Shown: piece by piece, positions 1-9,740 of the stretch
Position numbering within the stretch: the stretch's first letter is position 1
Layout: each line of letters opens with the position of its first letter
Source of the DNA: Flavisolibacter tropicus
GTDB taxonomy: Bacteria > Bacteroidota > Bacteroidia > Chitinophagales > Chitinophagaceae
NCBI RefSeq assembly: GCF_001644645.1
Contig: NZ_CP011390.1
Location: 4,088,001 to 4,152,000, forward strand
DNA: 64,000 nucleotides
Direction: 5' to 3'
Made by a program: the position numbers and the translations under genes
The notes under the pieces: generated by a model
Told to the model about the DNA's origin: nothing
Database searches by the model: none
Seen by the model: only the letters and a program-made list of their open reading frames with translations

Positions 1-149
1 GAAGGGAATAATGAATAAGGAAGGATGAAGGAAGAAGTAGGAAAAATTCGAAAGGGGAAATGCGAAAGGCAGAAGGAAGAAAGAAGGAATGTTCAATGCT
101 CAATTTTCAATGTTCAAGGTACAAGGAAAGAAAGAACTTGCTCTACAGG

Positions 150-500
150 GGCTGGTTTTGTATCTTTAGGACCTACTCTTTAAGTGTATTTTCTTCTCTT
201 CTTATTACACTTTTCTTTACTATTTCTGATGGATTTTTATAGACTGATATACGGTAGTGGTGGGGCTCAGGTACGGGTGAGGTAGGGACTTCATACGGAG
301 TTAAGTAGGACCTGATACGGAGTTACCTAGGCTTCCATACGGAGTAACCATGAGGGGACAGAGAAGTGGTAGTGAAGATAGAGGGAAGTAGTAGGCAAGG
401 TAGACAGAAGCTTGAGGGATGTCTGAACCGGGATTTGGGGAGATTAAGGGATTAAGAGGATAGATTAGGCATTTAGGGTAAGTGTCCTTTTATGATAGCC
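150..500 (+). repeat. Composite intergenic repeat, copy 1
   Basis: This copy begins near a promoter-like word TTTTGTATCTTTA (156-168), passes through a pyrimidine-rich stretch, then a G-rich body. ATACGGAG occurs at 293, 315 and 337, an exact 22-bp period. The same order of words is found at about 56686-57064, and a more diverged version at 18158-18490. No protein is encoded in a consistent frame. Boundaries are approximate because they rest on reading the three copies by eye. Confidence 0.6.
422..459 (+). repeat. 38-bp TCTGAACC repeat, copy A1
   Basis: It starts TCTGAACCGGGATTTGGG and continues with GATTAAGGGATTA-like sequence. Five copies are recognisable in the window, at 422, 18114, 33861 (minus), 40366 and 40543 (minus). 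This copy lies inside composite repeat 1 and not beside a stop codon. Confidence 0.65.
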
Positions 501-753
501 AGCTTTTCTTTAGTGCAGGAGCAGATCCTTACTTCGATTAACTCAGGATCAAGTTCAGGGTGACCGTAAAAATCATTACCCAATACAGGCAGGTTGAAAG
601 CGGAAGAGTGAAACTGGAAATTCTTCTCCTTTCCTCTGTGCGAAACCTATTCTTTGTGTCTCTCTGTGGTTCCTCCCTTCTCCGCGCCCCCGGCGCGCTC
701 TGCTTGTAGCTTACAGCTTGAAACGTGTAGCTTTTCTCCCTTATCTTGCACCC

Positions 754-1887
754 ATGTCAGACTATTTGAATATTGAGGATTTCTTGGAGCCCATAAATAA
801 AGACATGCTGTCTGAAGATATGGGCTATAAAGACAACCAAATTGGTAAAGTGATTGATGCCTATGAAGAAGGTTTCCCCGATTTAGATCGGGCTGATATA
901 GTGATCCTGGGTTGTGGCGAGCAGCGCGGTGCCGGTTTAATGACACGCAGTGAGGCGGCCGACGAAGTGCGCAAAGAGTTTTACAAACTGTTTTACTGGC
1001 ATACCGATGTAAACCTGGCCGATATTGGTAACCTGCGTATTGGCAACAATCTGAATGATACCTATGCTGCCTTGAAAATGGTGGTGCACGAGCTGGTAGC
1101 TATTGGTAAACTGGTAGTGGTGATTGGTGGTTCGCACGATCTAACCTTAGGTCAATACCAAGCCTTTGTAGATGATAAGAAATCTATTGATGCTGTAGGT
1201 GTAGATGCTATTATAGATATCAACATCGACTCGCCTTTCCGTAGCGATAAATTCCTGATGGACCTTTTTACAGGCGAGCCTAACTATATGAATCACTATA
1301 ATCACCTGGCCTTCCAAAGCTATTTTGTACACCCGCGTATGCTGGAGACCATGGACAAGCTGCGTTTTGACTGCTTCCGTGTAGGTGTAGTAAAAGATCG
1401 TATAGAAGAAATGGAGCCGGTGATTCGCAACTGCCACTTGTTCTCTTTTGATATGGCCGCTATTGCCAATGCTTTCGCGCCAGCTAATACAGCTTCGCCC
1501 AATGGCTTGAATGGGGAAGAGGCCTGCACGCTGATGCAGTTTGCCGGCATGAGCCCCAACATGCAAACGGTTGGCATCTTTGGTTACCAGCCGGAAAATG
1601 ATAAAGAATCGCTGACAGCTAAACAAATCAGCCACATGCTGTGGTATCTGATGGATGGTCATAGTCGTGGCACAAGAGAAGCCTCACTAGACGATCGCGA
1701 ATCGTTCAATGAGTTTCACATGACCTTTGCCGAGGTGGAAACCCTGTTTTTACAAAGTAAAAAGACTGGTCGCTGGTGGATGCAATTGCCTGATCAAAAG
1801 TTTATTGCCTGCTCACACCGCGATTATATTGCTGCCAGCCAGAATGAACTGCCGGAACGTTGGTTACGTGCTCAGGAAAGGCCGTAG
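754..1887 (+). CDS. Arginase/formimidoylglutamase-family protein with degenerate metal site
   Basis: The 377-residue product has the arginase-family fold signatures, but the manganese ligands are only partly kept. The first motif is GGSHD (His128 kept). The second, normally DxHxD, reads DINID, so the central His is Asn. The third, normally SxDxD, reads SFDMA, so the second Asp is Ala. Similar degenerate proteins in Bacteroidota are usually labelled formimidoylglutamase, but from these changes a hydrolase role is doubtful. I chose the ATG at 754 over an in-frame ATG at 718 because TATCTTGC, close to the TAnnTTTG promoter box, sits only a few bases upstream. The gene stands alone and is followed by a strong terminator. 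It could be a structural or regulatory pseudo-enzyme. Confidence 0.75.
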   Translation: MSDYLNIEDFLEPINKDMLSEDMGYKDNQIGKVIDAYEEGFPDLDRADIVILGCGEQRGAGLMTRSEAADEVRKEFYKLFYWHTDVNLADIGNLRIGNNLNDTYAALKMVVHELVAIGKLVVVIGGSHDLTLGQYQAFVDDKKSIDAVGVDAIIDINIDSPFRSDKFLMDLFTGEPNYMNHYNHLAFQSYFVHPRMLETMDKLRFDCFRVGVVKDRIEEMEPVIRNCHLFSFDMAAIANAFAPANTASPNGLNGEEACTLMQFAGMSPNMQTVGIFGYQPENDKESLTAKQISHMLWYLMDGHSRGTREASLDDRESFNEFHMTFAEVETLFLQSKKTGRWWMQLPDQKFIACSHRDYIAASQNELPERWLRAQERP

Positions 1888-2221
1888 TGGCCGGAGCCGA
1901 CACCCCCGGCCCCTAAAGGGGAGCAGGCCGCGCGCAAGGCTACGCTAGTCAATGGTCATTAGTCAATAGTCATTGAACAGCGCACAAAACCAGAAGATAA
2001 ATTCTCTTATAATAGCAAAGCATTCCACTCACGGAGTGCTTTGCTATTTATAGACAGTTCCTTTCCTTCATTAGCTAATTGGCACATTAGCTAATCAGCA
2101 AATTCTCCTTTACTCCTTTCCTCTGTGCGAAACCTGCGCGCGTGCGCTCCCCCTTTGGGGGAATCGGAGGAGGCTACTATTAATAAAGTTTTATATTCGA
2201 ACTTTTAAATAGCTAGCCGCC
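1888..2221. other. Intergenic region with terminator and flanking words
   Basis: The region holds a 16-bp terminator hairpin (2011-2048). Outside it are related blocks in opposite orientation: CCCCTAAAGGGGAGC plus GCGCGC at about 1910-1936, and CTCCCCCTTTGGGG preceded by GCGCGC at about 2136-2161. Repeated TTAGCTAAT words lie near 2074-2098. No gene is visible. Confidence 0.6.
2011..2048 (+). terminator. Intrinsic terminator-like hairpin
   Basis: AATAGCAAAGCA at the 5' side pairs perfectly with TGCTTTGCTATT, and TTCC/GGAG extends the stem to 16 bp with one G-U pair and a 6-base loop. It follows the arginase-family gene. Confidence 0.8.
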
Positions 2222-5044
2222 TTGCCAAGATTATCCTGCTTATTTCTGCTTACTTGTTTTATCCTGATCTGTAGTCTTTCAAGGGCACAGGAGACCTCTA
2301 TTGAGAGTATACAGGGGCAGCCCGCACCAGAGGTGTATGATCTACTCAAAGACAGTAAGGGGTATCTGTGGCTAGCACATGAATTAGGGGTCAGTCGTTA
2401 TGATGGAGCGGCTTTTATCAATTTAAATAATCCGAGCCAGAACTCGTTTGCTATGACTGACTTGATGGAAGATGAAAAGGGTCGCATCTGGTGTCACAAC
2501 TTTACCGGCCAAATCTTTTACATCAAGAATCTAAAACTGCATTTGCTCTCACAATATAAATCAGAGGAAGAGGTGTGGTTTCCCAGAATGGTTATCTGTG
2601 GCGATGAGCTAGTAGTTACTTCTATAAAGGGGTTATTTGTTTATAATCTTATTACAGACCAGTCGGCTTATTATTTGATACCTGGCGGAACGAAATCGTT
2701 AACACGAGTTGGCAAAAAGGTGGTTTGTTTTGGTGATAATAGATGGTATTCTTATGAAGCAGGCTTACCTATTCGTAAGCTTTCTTCCAGCTTATACTTT
2801 TCATTAATTCAAACAGCCAGCTTACAAAACGTAAGTTTTAAAGACACCTTTTATCTGACAGCCAATCCAATGAGTGCTTACTACAAGTTGACGTTGGATG
2901 GAGATAGCATAAAAGTGCAGTCGGAAAATAAAACGTCAGCATTCTTAAATACCATTTCTGTACAGGAAAATAAAGTATGGGTACATACAAAAAATTCGAG
3001 TTTCACTACCGATGGAAAGGATACGATAGAAGGGTTGAATTTATCTGATGTTCTTACTGATAGTAAAGGTTATAAATGGATGAGCAGCTTGAAAAAAGGC
3101 CTTTGCGTTCAATACAATTCACAACAGATAAAAAGGTTAAATGTATCTGCTTTAAGTCCGGGTGATTATGTCAGAAGAATACATACGTTTGATGACCAGA
3201 TTTTTGTAACTACTGCAAATGGTAAGCTATTCAAATTAAATGATCAAGCTACCTTAACCTATATACTGTCTATACCAAAAACGGCGGGTATTATAGAACA
3301 AATTACTCCGTTAGGTAACAATCATTATCTTTTAGCAGCTTCTGTCGGCATGTATTTATATAATAGCGGGACAGGGCAGTTAAGTCAATTTACGTTAAGC
3401 TATATTGCAAAGGAAGTACTTATACATAAAGGGAAAGTTTATTTTGCAACTGCCGCAGGTATTAATACAATTGAAAAAATTGAAAATAAGCTGTTGGTTA
3501 GCTTATCGAAAGAATTGTTTGATAAAAAACAGCGCTGCAGAAGTATTGCATTTTCCGGAGATAGTTTGTTCGCTGCGTACAGCGATGGTGTTTATATAGC
3601 ATATAATGACTCTATTCATAGGTTTCTATATAATGGACACCCTGTTTATGCCTCTAAAATTAAGGTTGTATCGGGTAAGATTTTGATCGGTACAATTAAC
3701 CAAGGTGTGTTAATCATTGAAAATGGAACCACAAAAAGCCTTACAGAGCATGATGGCTTGGTTTCAAACAGTATAAAAGATATAAAGACATCAGCAAATA
3801 GTACCTGGTTGGTTTATAATAATGATTTTCAGCAGCTCAATCACTCGCTGACTGGCATAGAAAACAAACCTGATTATTTTCCCAAATTAATTGGCGTCAA
3901 TGATCTTGCAGCTTTGAATGATCGACTTTATATAGCTGTCAATGAAGACGTTTATAGCATTCGGATGGTATTGCCTACGTCTAATGTTTACATCAAGACG
4001 TACATTGATAAAGTTGTAACAAACGGTAAAGAACTTATCTCTGGAAATAAACTGGCACATTTCCAAAATCACCTCCAATTTTCTGTTTCCACGCCCTTTT
4101 ATTCACCGTATTCAAAAATAATTTATCAGTACCGAATCAAAAGTGCGACGGATAGTACGTGGCAAACAGGTGCTCCGGGACAGACTGTTTTTGACGTTGT
4201 TGCTTTGGAGCCAGGTAGGTATACATTTGAAATTGTTGCTGCAGACAAAAGTAAAAATGTCATTTCTAAGCCAGCGGTCTATTCCTTCGAAATTGAGCCG
4301 CCCTGGTATCAAACTTGGGTCTTTCGGGGGCTAGTAGCTATCGCGGTAGTGGCGCTTGGATTGTTAGTGGTGCGTTATTATTATAGAACCCGCTTGCGCA
4401 AACAAAGCGCCGAATATGAAAAGATACTGGCTGTGCAGGCTGAACGACAACGCATTTCTTCAGAGATCCACGACGATATCGGTGCAGGGCTGTCGGCTCT
4501 TCGACTGCTTACCGAAATCACAAAAGACAAGTTGCCAGAAAGTGAGGCGCAACGTGAAGTTGGTAAGATCCATACTTCCATCAGTGAGTTGTCGCAAAAG
4601 ATGCGGGAGGTGATCTGGAGTTTGAATACAGATAATGACAACTTGAAAAACCTGCTGTATTATATTCAGCGACAGGCTTACCTTCTGTTTGAAAATAGTC
4701 CGATTCGACTAAAAGTACTTTTCCCCACACAGGACATTCCCGAGGTGGTGATCAAAGGCGAAAAACGCCGGCACATTTATCTGGCGGTGAAGGAAGCCTT
4801 ACACAATTGCCTGAAACATTCTGACGCAGAAACCTGTTACCTGACCATGCGTGTGGAGGATCGAATATTAAAAATCATCATTGTAGACGATGGCAAAGGT
4901 TTTGCGCCGATTGACAAGTGGCAAACCGGTAATGGATTAACAGGTATGAAGCGGCGCATGCAGCAAATCAATGGTTTTTTTGAAATACAGTCAAAAGAAC
5001 AAACAGAAGTACGGTTTATAATACCACTAAATGAAAAATCATGA
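2222..5044 (+). CDS. Two-component sensor histidine kinase, propeller/Y_Y_Y type
   Basis: This 940-residue membrane sensor has a signal peptide ending at SRA (about residue 22), a long periplasmic region beginning with Reg_prop-like repeats (DSKGYLWLAHELGVSRYDG, DEKGRIWC), a Y_Y_Y-like domain around residues 614-695 and one membrane helix near 699-722. A HisKA_3 dimerisation domain follows with the phospho-acceptor His750 in EIHDDIGAG, then a HATPase domain with an N box near 861 and the DDGKGF and GNGLTGM glycine boxes. The start is a TTG codon; no ATG lies close by and the signal peptide only fits this start. It overlaps the next gene by 4 bases (ATGA), so kinase and regulator are co-translated. 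The ligand is unknown; the propeller architecture is typical of Bacteroidota sensors of nutrients. Confidence 0.9.
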   Translation: MPRLSCLFLLTCFILICSLSRAQETSIESIQGQPAPEVYDLLKDSKGYLWLAHELGVSRYDGAAFINLNNPSQNSFAMTDLMEDEKGRIWCHNFTGQIFYIKNLKLHLLSQYKSEEEVWFPRMVICGDELVVTSIKGLFVYNLITDQSAYYLIPGGTKSLTRVGKKVVCFGDNRWYSYEAGLPIRKLSSSLYFSLIQTASLQNVSFKDTFYLTANPMSAYYKLTLDGDSIKVQSENKTSAFLNTISVQENKVWVHTKNSSFTTDGKDTIEGLNLSDVLTDSKGYKWMSSLKKGLCVQYNSQQIKRLNVSALSPGDYVRRIHTFDDQIFVTTANGKLFKLNDQATLTYILSIPKTAGIIEQITPLGNNHYLLAASVGMYLYNSGTGQLSQFTLSYIAKEVLIHKGKVYFATAAGINTIEKIENKLLVSLSKELFDKKQRCRSIAFSGDSLFAAYSDGVYIAYNDSIHRFLYNGHPVYASKIKVVSGKILIGTINQGVLIIENGTTKSLTEHDGLVSNSIKDIKTSANSTWLVYNNDFQQLNHSLTGIENKPDYFPKLIGVNDLAALNDRLYIAVNEDVYSIRMVLPTSNVYIKTYIDKVVTNGKELISGNKLAHFQNHLQFSVSTPFYSPYSKIIYQYRIKSATDSTWQTGAPGQTVFDVVALEPGRYTFEIVAADKSKNVISKPAVYSFEIEPPWYQTWVFRGLVAIAVVALGLLVVRYYYRTRLRKQSAEYEKILAVQAERQRISSEIHDDIGAGLSALRLLTEITKDKLPESEAQREVGKIHTSISELSQKMREVIWSLNTDNDNLKNLLYYIQRQAYLLFENSPIRLKVLFPTQDIPEVVIKGEKRRHIYLAVKEALHNCLKHSDAETCYLTMRVEDRILKIIIVDDGKGFAPIDKWQTGNGLTGMKRRMQQINGFFEIQSKEQTEVRFIIPLNEKS

Positions 5045-5658
5045 AAACAGTAGTAGACATCGTTGAAGATAATGTGCTTTTCCAGCAAGCATTGATCAAC
5101 GTCATCAATAATAGTGATGTATTTGAATTGGGGCAGGTATATGGGTCGGCTGAAGGCGCCATGGCAATATTGAAACGCTCTCCTGATATTGTTATTGTAG
5201 ATATTAACCTTCCCGGTAAAAGCGGCATAGAGTTAATTGCGCAGCTTAGCGTCAATATTGATATACAATGTTTGGTATGTAGCCTGCACGATGACGATGA
5301 TCATATCGTACAAGCCTTGGAAAATGGTGCAGCCGGATATATATTGAAAGATTCCAGCGTATCACAAATTCACAATGCCTTATTGGAATTAGCAAGAGGT
5401 GGGGCACCAATGAGTCCTTACATAGCCAGCAGGGTGATCTCTTTCTTTAAAAAGCCAAAGATCAACGAAGAGAGTGCATTGTTAAGTAGACGTGAGCGCG
5501 AAGTGTTGGAGTTGGTAGCCCAAGGGCTACAGTATAAAGAGATTGCCGACCGTTTGCACCTTAGTACCGAAACCGTTAAAAAGCACATGCGTAATATTTA
5601 TCAAAAACTGCATGTGCAGAACAAGGTAGAGGCAATTAACAAGTTTCGATCGATGTAG
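5041..5658 (+). CDS. LuxR/NarL-type response regulator
   Basis: The 205-residue protein has an N-terminal receiver with acidic pocket E9/D10, phospho-acceptor Asp54 (IVIVDINLPG) and a conserved Lys in GYILKD. A C-terminal helix-turn-helix of the LuxR class reads LSRREREVLELVAQGLQYKE and ETVKKHMRNIYQKL. It is the partner of the kinase whose stop codon it overlaps. The HisKA_3 kinase and LuxR output fit the NarL subfamily. Its target genes cannot be read from the sequence; the SusC/SusD locus starts about 880 bases downstream beyond a terminator, so direct operon control is not indicated. Confidence 0.93.
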   Translation: MKTVVDIVEDNVLFQQALINVINNSDVFELGQVYGSAEGAMAILKRSPDIVIVDINLPGKSGIELIAQLSVNIDIQCLVCSLHDDDDHIVQALENGAAGYILKDSSVSQIHNALLELARGGAPMSPYIASRVISFFKKPKINEESALLSRREREVLELVAQGLQYKEIADRLHLSTETVKKHMRNIYQKLHVQNKVEAINKFRSM

Positions 5659-5820
5659 AAGGGCAGCGCGGCAAAGGCCAGGGAGAATAATGAACAAGGA
5701 ATGATGAAAGAAGAAGTGGAGGAAAGGCACAAGGGGCAAGAAACAAGGAACAAGAAAGGAAATGTTCAATGCTCAATTTTCAATGATCAAGGTACAAGGA
5801 AGAAGAAAAGACTATAAAGA

Positions 5821-5850
5821 AAAAGCACTCCATTAAAGGAGTGCTTTTCT
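5821..5850 (+). terminator. Terminator after the response regulator
   Basis: AAAAGCACTCC pairs perfectly with GGAGTGCTTTT across a 6-base loop ATTAAA. Its right arm shares GGAGTGCTTT with the terminator at 2011-2048. Confidence 0.85.
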
Positions 5851-6184
5851 ATTTCTCATTATTGAATATTCTCTTCTTTCTTCCTACTTCATTCCTTGTT
5901 CCTGGTTCAATACTCTTCGCGTCCCTTTGTGCTTTTGCGTCTTAGTTGCCCATTCCCTTCTCTCTGTGCCCGCTGCGTTCTCTGGGCGAAACAAAAAGTG
6001 CGAAGCGCTCCCTTTAGTAGCTGGGTTTGCTGTAGCCTTCGCGCATCAAAAATCACGTTTCGCTATACAAGCTACACGTTTCCCTTTGCTTTTAGAATTC
6101 GTTTGCAAATACCCGGCGCACATTTGCATTCTCATGTGCAGAATGGTGTTCTCATCGTTCTTTTGTTTTTAAATAAATATACCG

Positions 6185-6215
6185 CAGGCGGTTTCTACCG
6201 CCTGTTTTGTTTTTT
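6185..6215 (+). terminator. Hairpin with T-rich tail, no gene upstream
   Basis: CAGGCGG pairs with CCGCCTG around TTTCTA and is followed by TTTTGTTTTTT. It looks like an intrinsic terminator but no gene ends upstream of it, so it may end a small RNA or be a relic. Confidence 0.6.
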
Positions 6216-6542
6216 GGGAGCATTGATCATTTTCTCTTTCTTCTCGCAGCTCACAGCTTTCAACTCTCCACTTATCCTCCCTTCCTCATTCATCATTCCT
6301 TGTTCCATGTTCAATATTCTTTCCCTTGTCAACTTATCAACTCGTCAACCTGTCAACCATCATCAGCTAATTCTCCTTTCCTCTTTTCACTCTTTACACC
6401 TCCTAGCTTTCGTGCATCAAAAATCATCCTTCCCGTACTACTTGTCATCCCTCGCGAAAAAACAGCAATTGCAGCCCGGCATTATTCGAATTAATGGTGT
6501 CAATTGTGCGTTCACTTTAAAAATCCAGTTTATTAAAAACGT

Positions 6543-9500
6543 ATGAGAAAGTTTATCTGTTTGCTTTTCAGCTTTCTGATGACGGCAAGCATTTGGGCTC
6601 AACAACGTGTAATTAAAGGACGGGTTACTGATGCCAACGGTAATCCATTGTCCGGTGTTACCGTTTCGGTTGGAGGCCAAAGTGCTGGTCGAACAGATCA
6701 GAATGGAAACTTCAGTGTTTCTGCCGCACAAGGAAACACCTTGGTCTTTACCTATGTAGGCCATGAAAGAAAAGAGGTGCAGGTAGGTGCAAGTGGCGAC
6801 ATCTCGGTGTCATTACAAGCGCAAGCAAAAGAAATCGAAGCTGTAGTTGTTACAGCATTAGGACAAACAAGAAGTAAATCTAAAGTTGGTTATTCTGCCA
6901 GCTCATTTAATTCAGACGCTATCAACCGTGCCGCTCCAGTAAACGTATTAGATGGATTACAAGGTAGAATTGCCGGTGCCGATATCTCAACTACCGGTGG
7001 ACAGCCTGGTTCTTCTACCAAAGTAGTTTTAAGAGGTTATGGTGTGTTAGGAGATGGTAATCAGCCATTGTATGTGATTGATGGTGTGCCTATGAACGAT
7101 GCGCGTTTAGGTTCCAGTTCATCTGCCGGTGTGGATTTTGGTAACGGCTTGAACGATTTGAACCCTAACGATGTGGAAAGCATTACTGTACTGAAAGGTA
7201 CTGCGGCCGCTTCTCTGTATGGTTCACAAGCAAAGAATGGCGCCATCATGATCACGACTAAAAGAGGTCGCGCCGGTAAATTAAAAGTAGGCTTTACATC
7301 TTCTTTCAACTTATCTACTGTAGGTAAGGTTCCTGATTACCAGACTACCTTTGGACAGGGATGGGATGGTTTGTATTGGTCGCCGGAAAATGGTAGCTGG
7401 GGTCCACGTTTAGATGGTAAAGAAAGATTGTGGGGTTCTGTAGTTGACAACTCTCAGTTATTGAAACCATACACCGCTGCTAAAAACAACATCCGTGATT
7501 TTTATGATTACGGTCAGGAGTGGAACAATACCATTTCATTAGCAGGTGGTAATGATATTACGAACTTCTACTTCTCTTATGGTAATGTAAATAGCAACGG
7601 GGTGTTGCCCAGCGATGCCGATGCGTTGAATCGTAATACGTTCAGCTTGCGTACCAACAGCAAGTTCAACAAGTTTACACTGGGAACTTCCTTCAACTAT
7701 GTAAACAAAAAACAAAATGCCGTAGCTACGCAAAGCGAGTCTGGCGTATCGGGTGGTATGTTCGAGGAGTTGCTGCAAATACCAGCAGACATTCCAATTG
7801 CTGATTTCAGGGATTACAAGAATAAGTTCTTTAACGTAGACAACTACTTTACACCTTATTCCGAGAACCCTTATTTCATTCTATATGAAAATGGAAACCA
7901 ACAGAAGTCTGACCGCTTCTATGGTAATGTGGATATGAACTATAAGTTCACAGATTGGTTAACAGCTCAGGCCCGTGTAGGTGGTGACTTTACCAATGCC
8001 AATACCTTTATCTGGAAAGCGCGCAGCGAGCCTAAGGCTGGTAGCTGGAATGCAGGCGGTAATACCGAAGGCCAGACACGTTCTCCAAATGTGGGTGGTG
8101 TAAGCCAGTGGAATGATTATTCTGGCTTGATCAATGGCGACTTCCTGTTGAAGTTTAATAAGCAACTAAGTGATAATTTTTCATTAGAAGCTATTGGCGG
8201 TTATAACTATTACCAACAGACTGGCCGATACAGCAGGGCATCTGTAATTGATCTGACCATTCCTGGTTTCTATAACCTGTCCAACTCGTTGAACAAGCCT
8301 ACTGCCTCAGCTGGCAATAGCAGAAAGAGAACCATGGGTGTATATAGCCAGGCTATAGTGGGCTACAGAGATCAGTTATACCTGACTGTTAATGCTCGTA
8401 ATGACTGGTCATCTACATTACCAATAAATAATAACAGCTTCTTCTATCCTGGTGGCAACATATCATGGGTAGCTTCTAAAACCTTGGATCTTTCCAGCAC
8501 GCCAATCAACTTGTTGAGATTCCGTGCGGGTTATGGTAAAACAGGTTCTGATGCACCTATGTACCTGGTGAATTCAACACTGGTTCCGGGTAGTGTAGGT
8601 CTTGGTTTTGGTAACCTTAACTTCCCATTCAATAATGTTACAGGCTTTGAAATTGGTAACACTATTGGTAACCTGAGTCTGAAGCCAGTTATTACTAATG
8701 AATTGGAAACAGGTGCTGAAATCCGTTTATTCAAGAACCGTTTGGGTATTGATGCGGCTTATTATGATAAGAGAACCGAAGGTCAGATCCTGAACGTTCC
8801 TATTTCACCTTCTAGCGGTTATACAGCGCTAGTAAGCAATATTGGTACGGTAACAAACAAGGGTGTGGAGTTGACTATTGACGGTACACCAATCCGTAAT
8901 AGAAACTTCAACTGGACAGCTACCTATACCTTCACACGCAACAGAAGCAATGTAGAGAATTTAACAGATGGTCTGGATAAGATCTCTTTGAATACTGCAT
9001 ACGATGCTGAATTCAATATCCGTCCAGGTATGCCAGTAGGGGTGTTTGAAGCACCAGTGGCCAGATATACTTCTGATGGCCGTATGATTGTAAGCGCTTC
9101 AACCGGTTTCCCTGAAGTGGCTGCTGACAAAGCGGTTTACGGTTCGTCTCAGCGCGACTACACAATGGGCTTGAACAATACCTTAAGCTACAAGAACTTT
9201 TCGCTGGGCTTTGGCTTGGATTACAGAAAAGGTGGTTTGTTCTATAGTGGTACTGCCGACTTGTTCCTATTCACAGGTAATGCCTACATGACCACTTACA
9301 ATGATCGCAAGCCTTTTGTCATTCCTAACTCTGTGAATGAAGTAATAGGTGCCGATGGTAAAGCGACTTATGTAGAGAATAAAACATTGATCGATCAGGC
9401 ACACGTTGATGATTATTTCTATACCAGCAATGGTAAAGCGTTAGCATACAATTACCGCATCCTGGATAAGTCGTTCCTGAAGTTGAGAGATGTGACGTTG

Positions 9501-9719
9501 TCTTACAAGCTACCATCTTCTATAGCCAGTAAGATTAAGGCTGAAAACCTGTCCTTGACATTGTATGGCCGCAACTTCCTGCTGTGGACACCGAAAGAAA
9601 ACGTGTATATCGATCCTGAAGCTTCCAACTTCGGAAATGACCTTTCCGGTGAGTTTGGTGAGTTCAGAACCGGTCCTACACTGAAACAATTTGGTATTCG
9701 TTTAAACGCAAACTTCTAA
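6543..9719 (+). CDS. SusC/RagA-family TonB-dependent outer-membrane receptor
   Basis: This 1058-residue protein imports a large substrate through the outer membrane with TonB energy, together with the SusD-like lipoprotein 21 bases downstream. A signal peptide (cleavage after SIWA, residue 19) is followed by a carboxypeptidase-D regulatory-like domain (about 22-105), a TonB-box-like VVVTALG, a plug domain (about 118-235) with the SusC signature PLYVIDGVPM, and a 22-strand-type barrel ending in Phe. There is no N-terminal STN domain, so control by an anti-sigma partner is not expected. The substrate is unknown: no glycoside hydrolase lies in the locus. Confidence 0.93.
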   Translation: MRKFICLLFSFLMTASIWAQQRVIKGRVTDANGNPLSGVTVSVGGQSAGRTDQNGNFSVSAAQGNTLVFTYVGHERKEVQVGASGDISVSLQAQAKEIEAVVVTALGQTRSKSKVGYSASSFNSDAINRAAPVNVLDGLQGRIAGADISTTGGQPGSSTKVVLRGYGVLGDGNQPLYVIDGVPMNDARLGSSSSAGVDFGNGLNDLNPNDVESITVLKGTAAASLYGSQAKNGAIMITTKRGRAGKLKVGFTSSFNLSTVGKVPDYQTTFGQGWDGLYWSPENGSWGPRLDGKERLWGSVVDNSQLLKPYTAAKNNIRDFYDYGQEWNNTISLAGGNDITNFYFSYGNVNSNGVLPSDADALNRNTFSLRTNSKFNKFTLGTSFNYVNKKQNAVATQSESGVSGGMFEELLQIPADIPIADFRDYKNKFFNVDNYFTPYSENPYFILYENGNQQKSDRFYGNVDMNYKFTDWLTAQARVGGDFTNANTFIWKARSEPKAGSWNAGGNTEGQTRSPNVGGVSQWNDYSGLINGDFLLKFNKQLSDNFSLEAIGGYNYYQQTGRYSRASVIDLTIPGFYNLSNSLNKPTASAGNSRKRTMGVYSQAIVGYRDQLYLTVNARNDWSSTLPINNNSFFYPGGNISWVASKTLDLSSTPINLLRFRAGYGKTGSDAPMYLVNSTLVPGSVGLGFGNLNFPFNNVTGFEIGNTIGNLSLKPVITNELETGAEIRLFKNRLGIDAAYYDKRTEGQILNVPISPSSGYTALVSNIGTVTNKGVELTIDGTPIRNRNFNWTATYTFTRNRSNVENLTDGLDKISLNTAYDAEFNIRPGMPVGVFEAPVARYTSDGRMIVSASTGFPEVAADKAVYGSSQRDYTMGLNNTLSYKNFSLGFGLDYRKGGLFYSGTADLFLFTGNAYMTTYNDRKPFVIPNSVNEVIGADGKATYVENKTLIDQAHVDDYFYTSNGKALAYNYRILDKSFLKLRDVTLSYKLPSSIASKIKAENLSLTLYGRNFLLWTPKENVYIDPEASNFGNDLSGEFGEFRTGPTLKQFGIRLNANF

Positions 9720-9740
9720 TCCCCTAAAAAAAGAACGAGA

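Larger units (their letters stand above)
1..753. other. Gene-free region with dispersed repeats
   Basis: No convincing gene is seen. The first 150 bases are purine-rich words such as AATGAATAAGGAAGGATG and a short block TGTTCAATGCTCAATTTTCA that recurs near 5764. A composite repeat (copy 1) follows, then a 38-bp TCTGAACC-type repeat at 422. The segment ends with the word CTCTGTGCGAAACCT at 634, which also occurs at 2121 and, with one change, at 57176, each time upstream of a plus-strand gene. Short open frames here have no family features and look accidental. Confidence 0.7.
5659..6542. other. 884-base gene-free region rich in repeat words
   Basis: Two hairpins (5821-5848 and 6185-6204) divide the region. 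Left of the first are GAACAAGGAATGATGAAAG words; to its right, near 5871-5910, are the reverse-complement words (CATTCCTTGTTCC). More reverse words occur at 6280-6360, including CTTGTCAACTTATCAAC and CTCGTCAACCTGTCAACC. A continuous open frame of about 216 codons here is made of these words and has no domain or signal, so I do not call it a gene. Confidence 0.65.

Noticed and set aside
60..242. 60-codon open frame at the left end
   Set aside because: Composed of purine-rich words and the start of the composite repeat; no family features.
293..344. Periodic ATACGGAG units as a CRISPR array
   Set aside because: The repeated part is only 8 bases and the period 22; no spacers of CRISPR size and no cas genes nearby.
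647..946. Minus-strand frame over the start of the arginase-family gene
   Set aside because: Antisense shadow of a well-supported gene.
5896..6546. Open frame of 216 codons on the plus strand
   Set aside because: It is built from intergenic repeat words, has no domain or signal, and overlaps a hairpin with a T tract.
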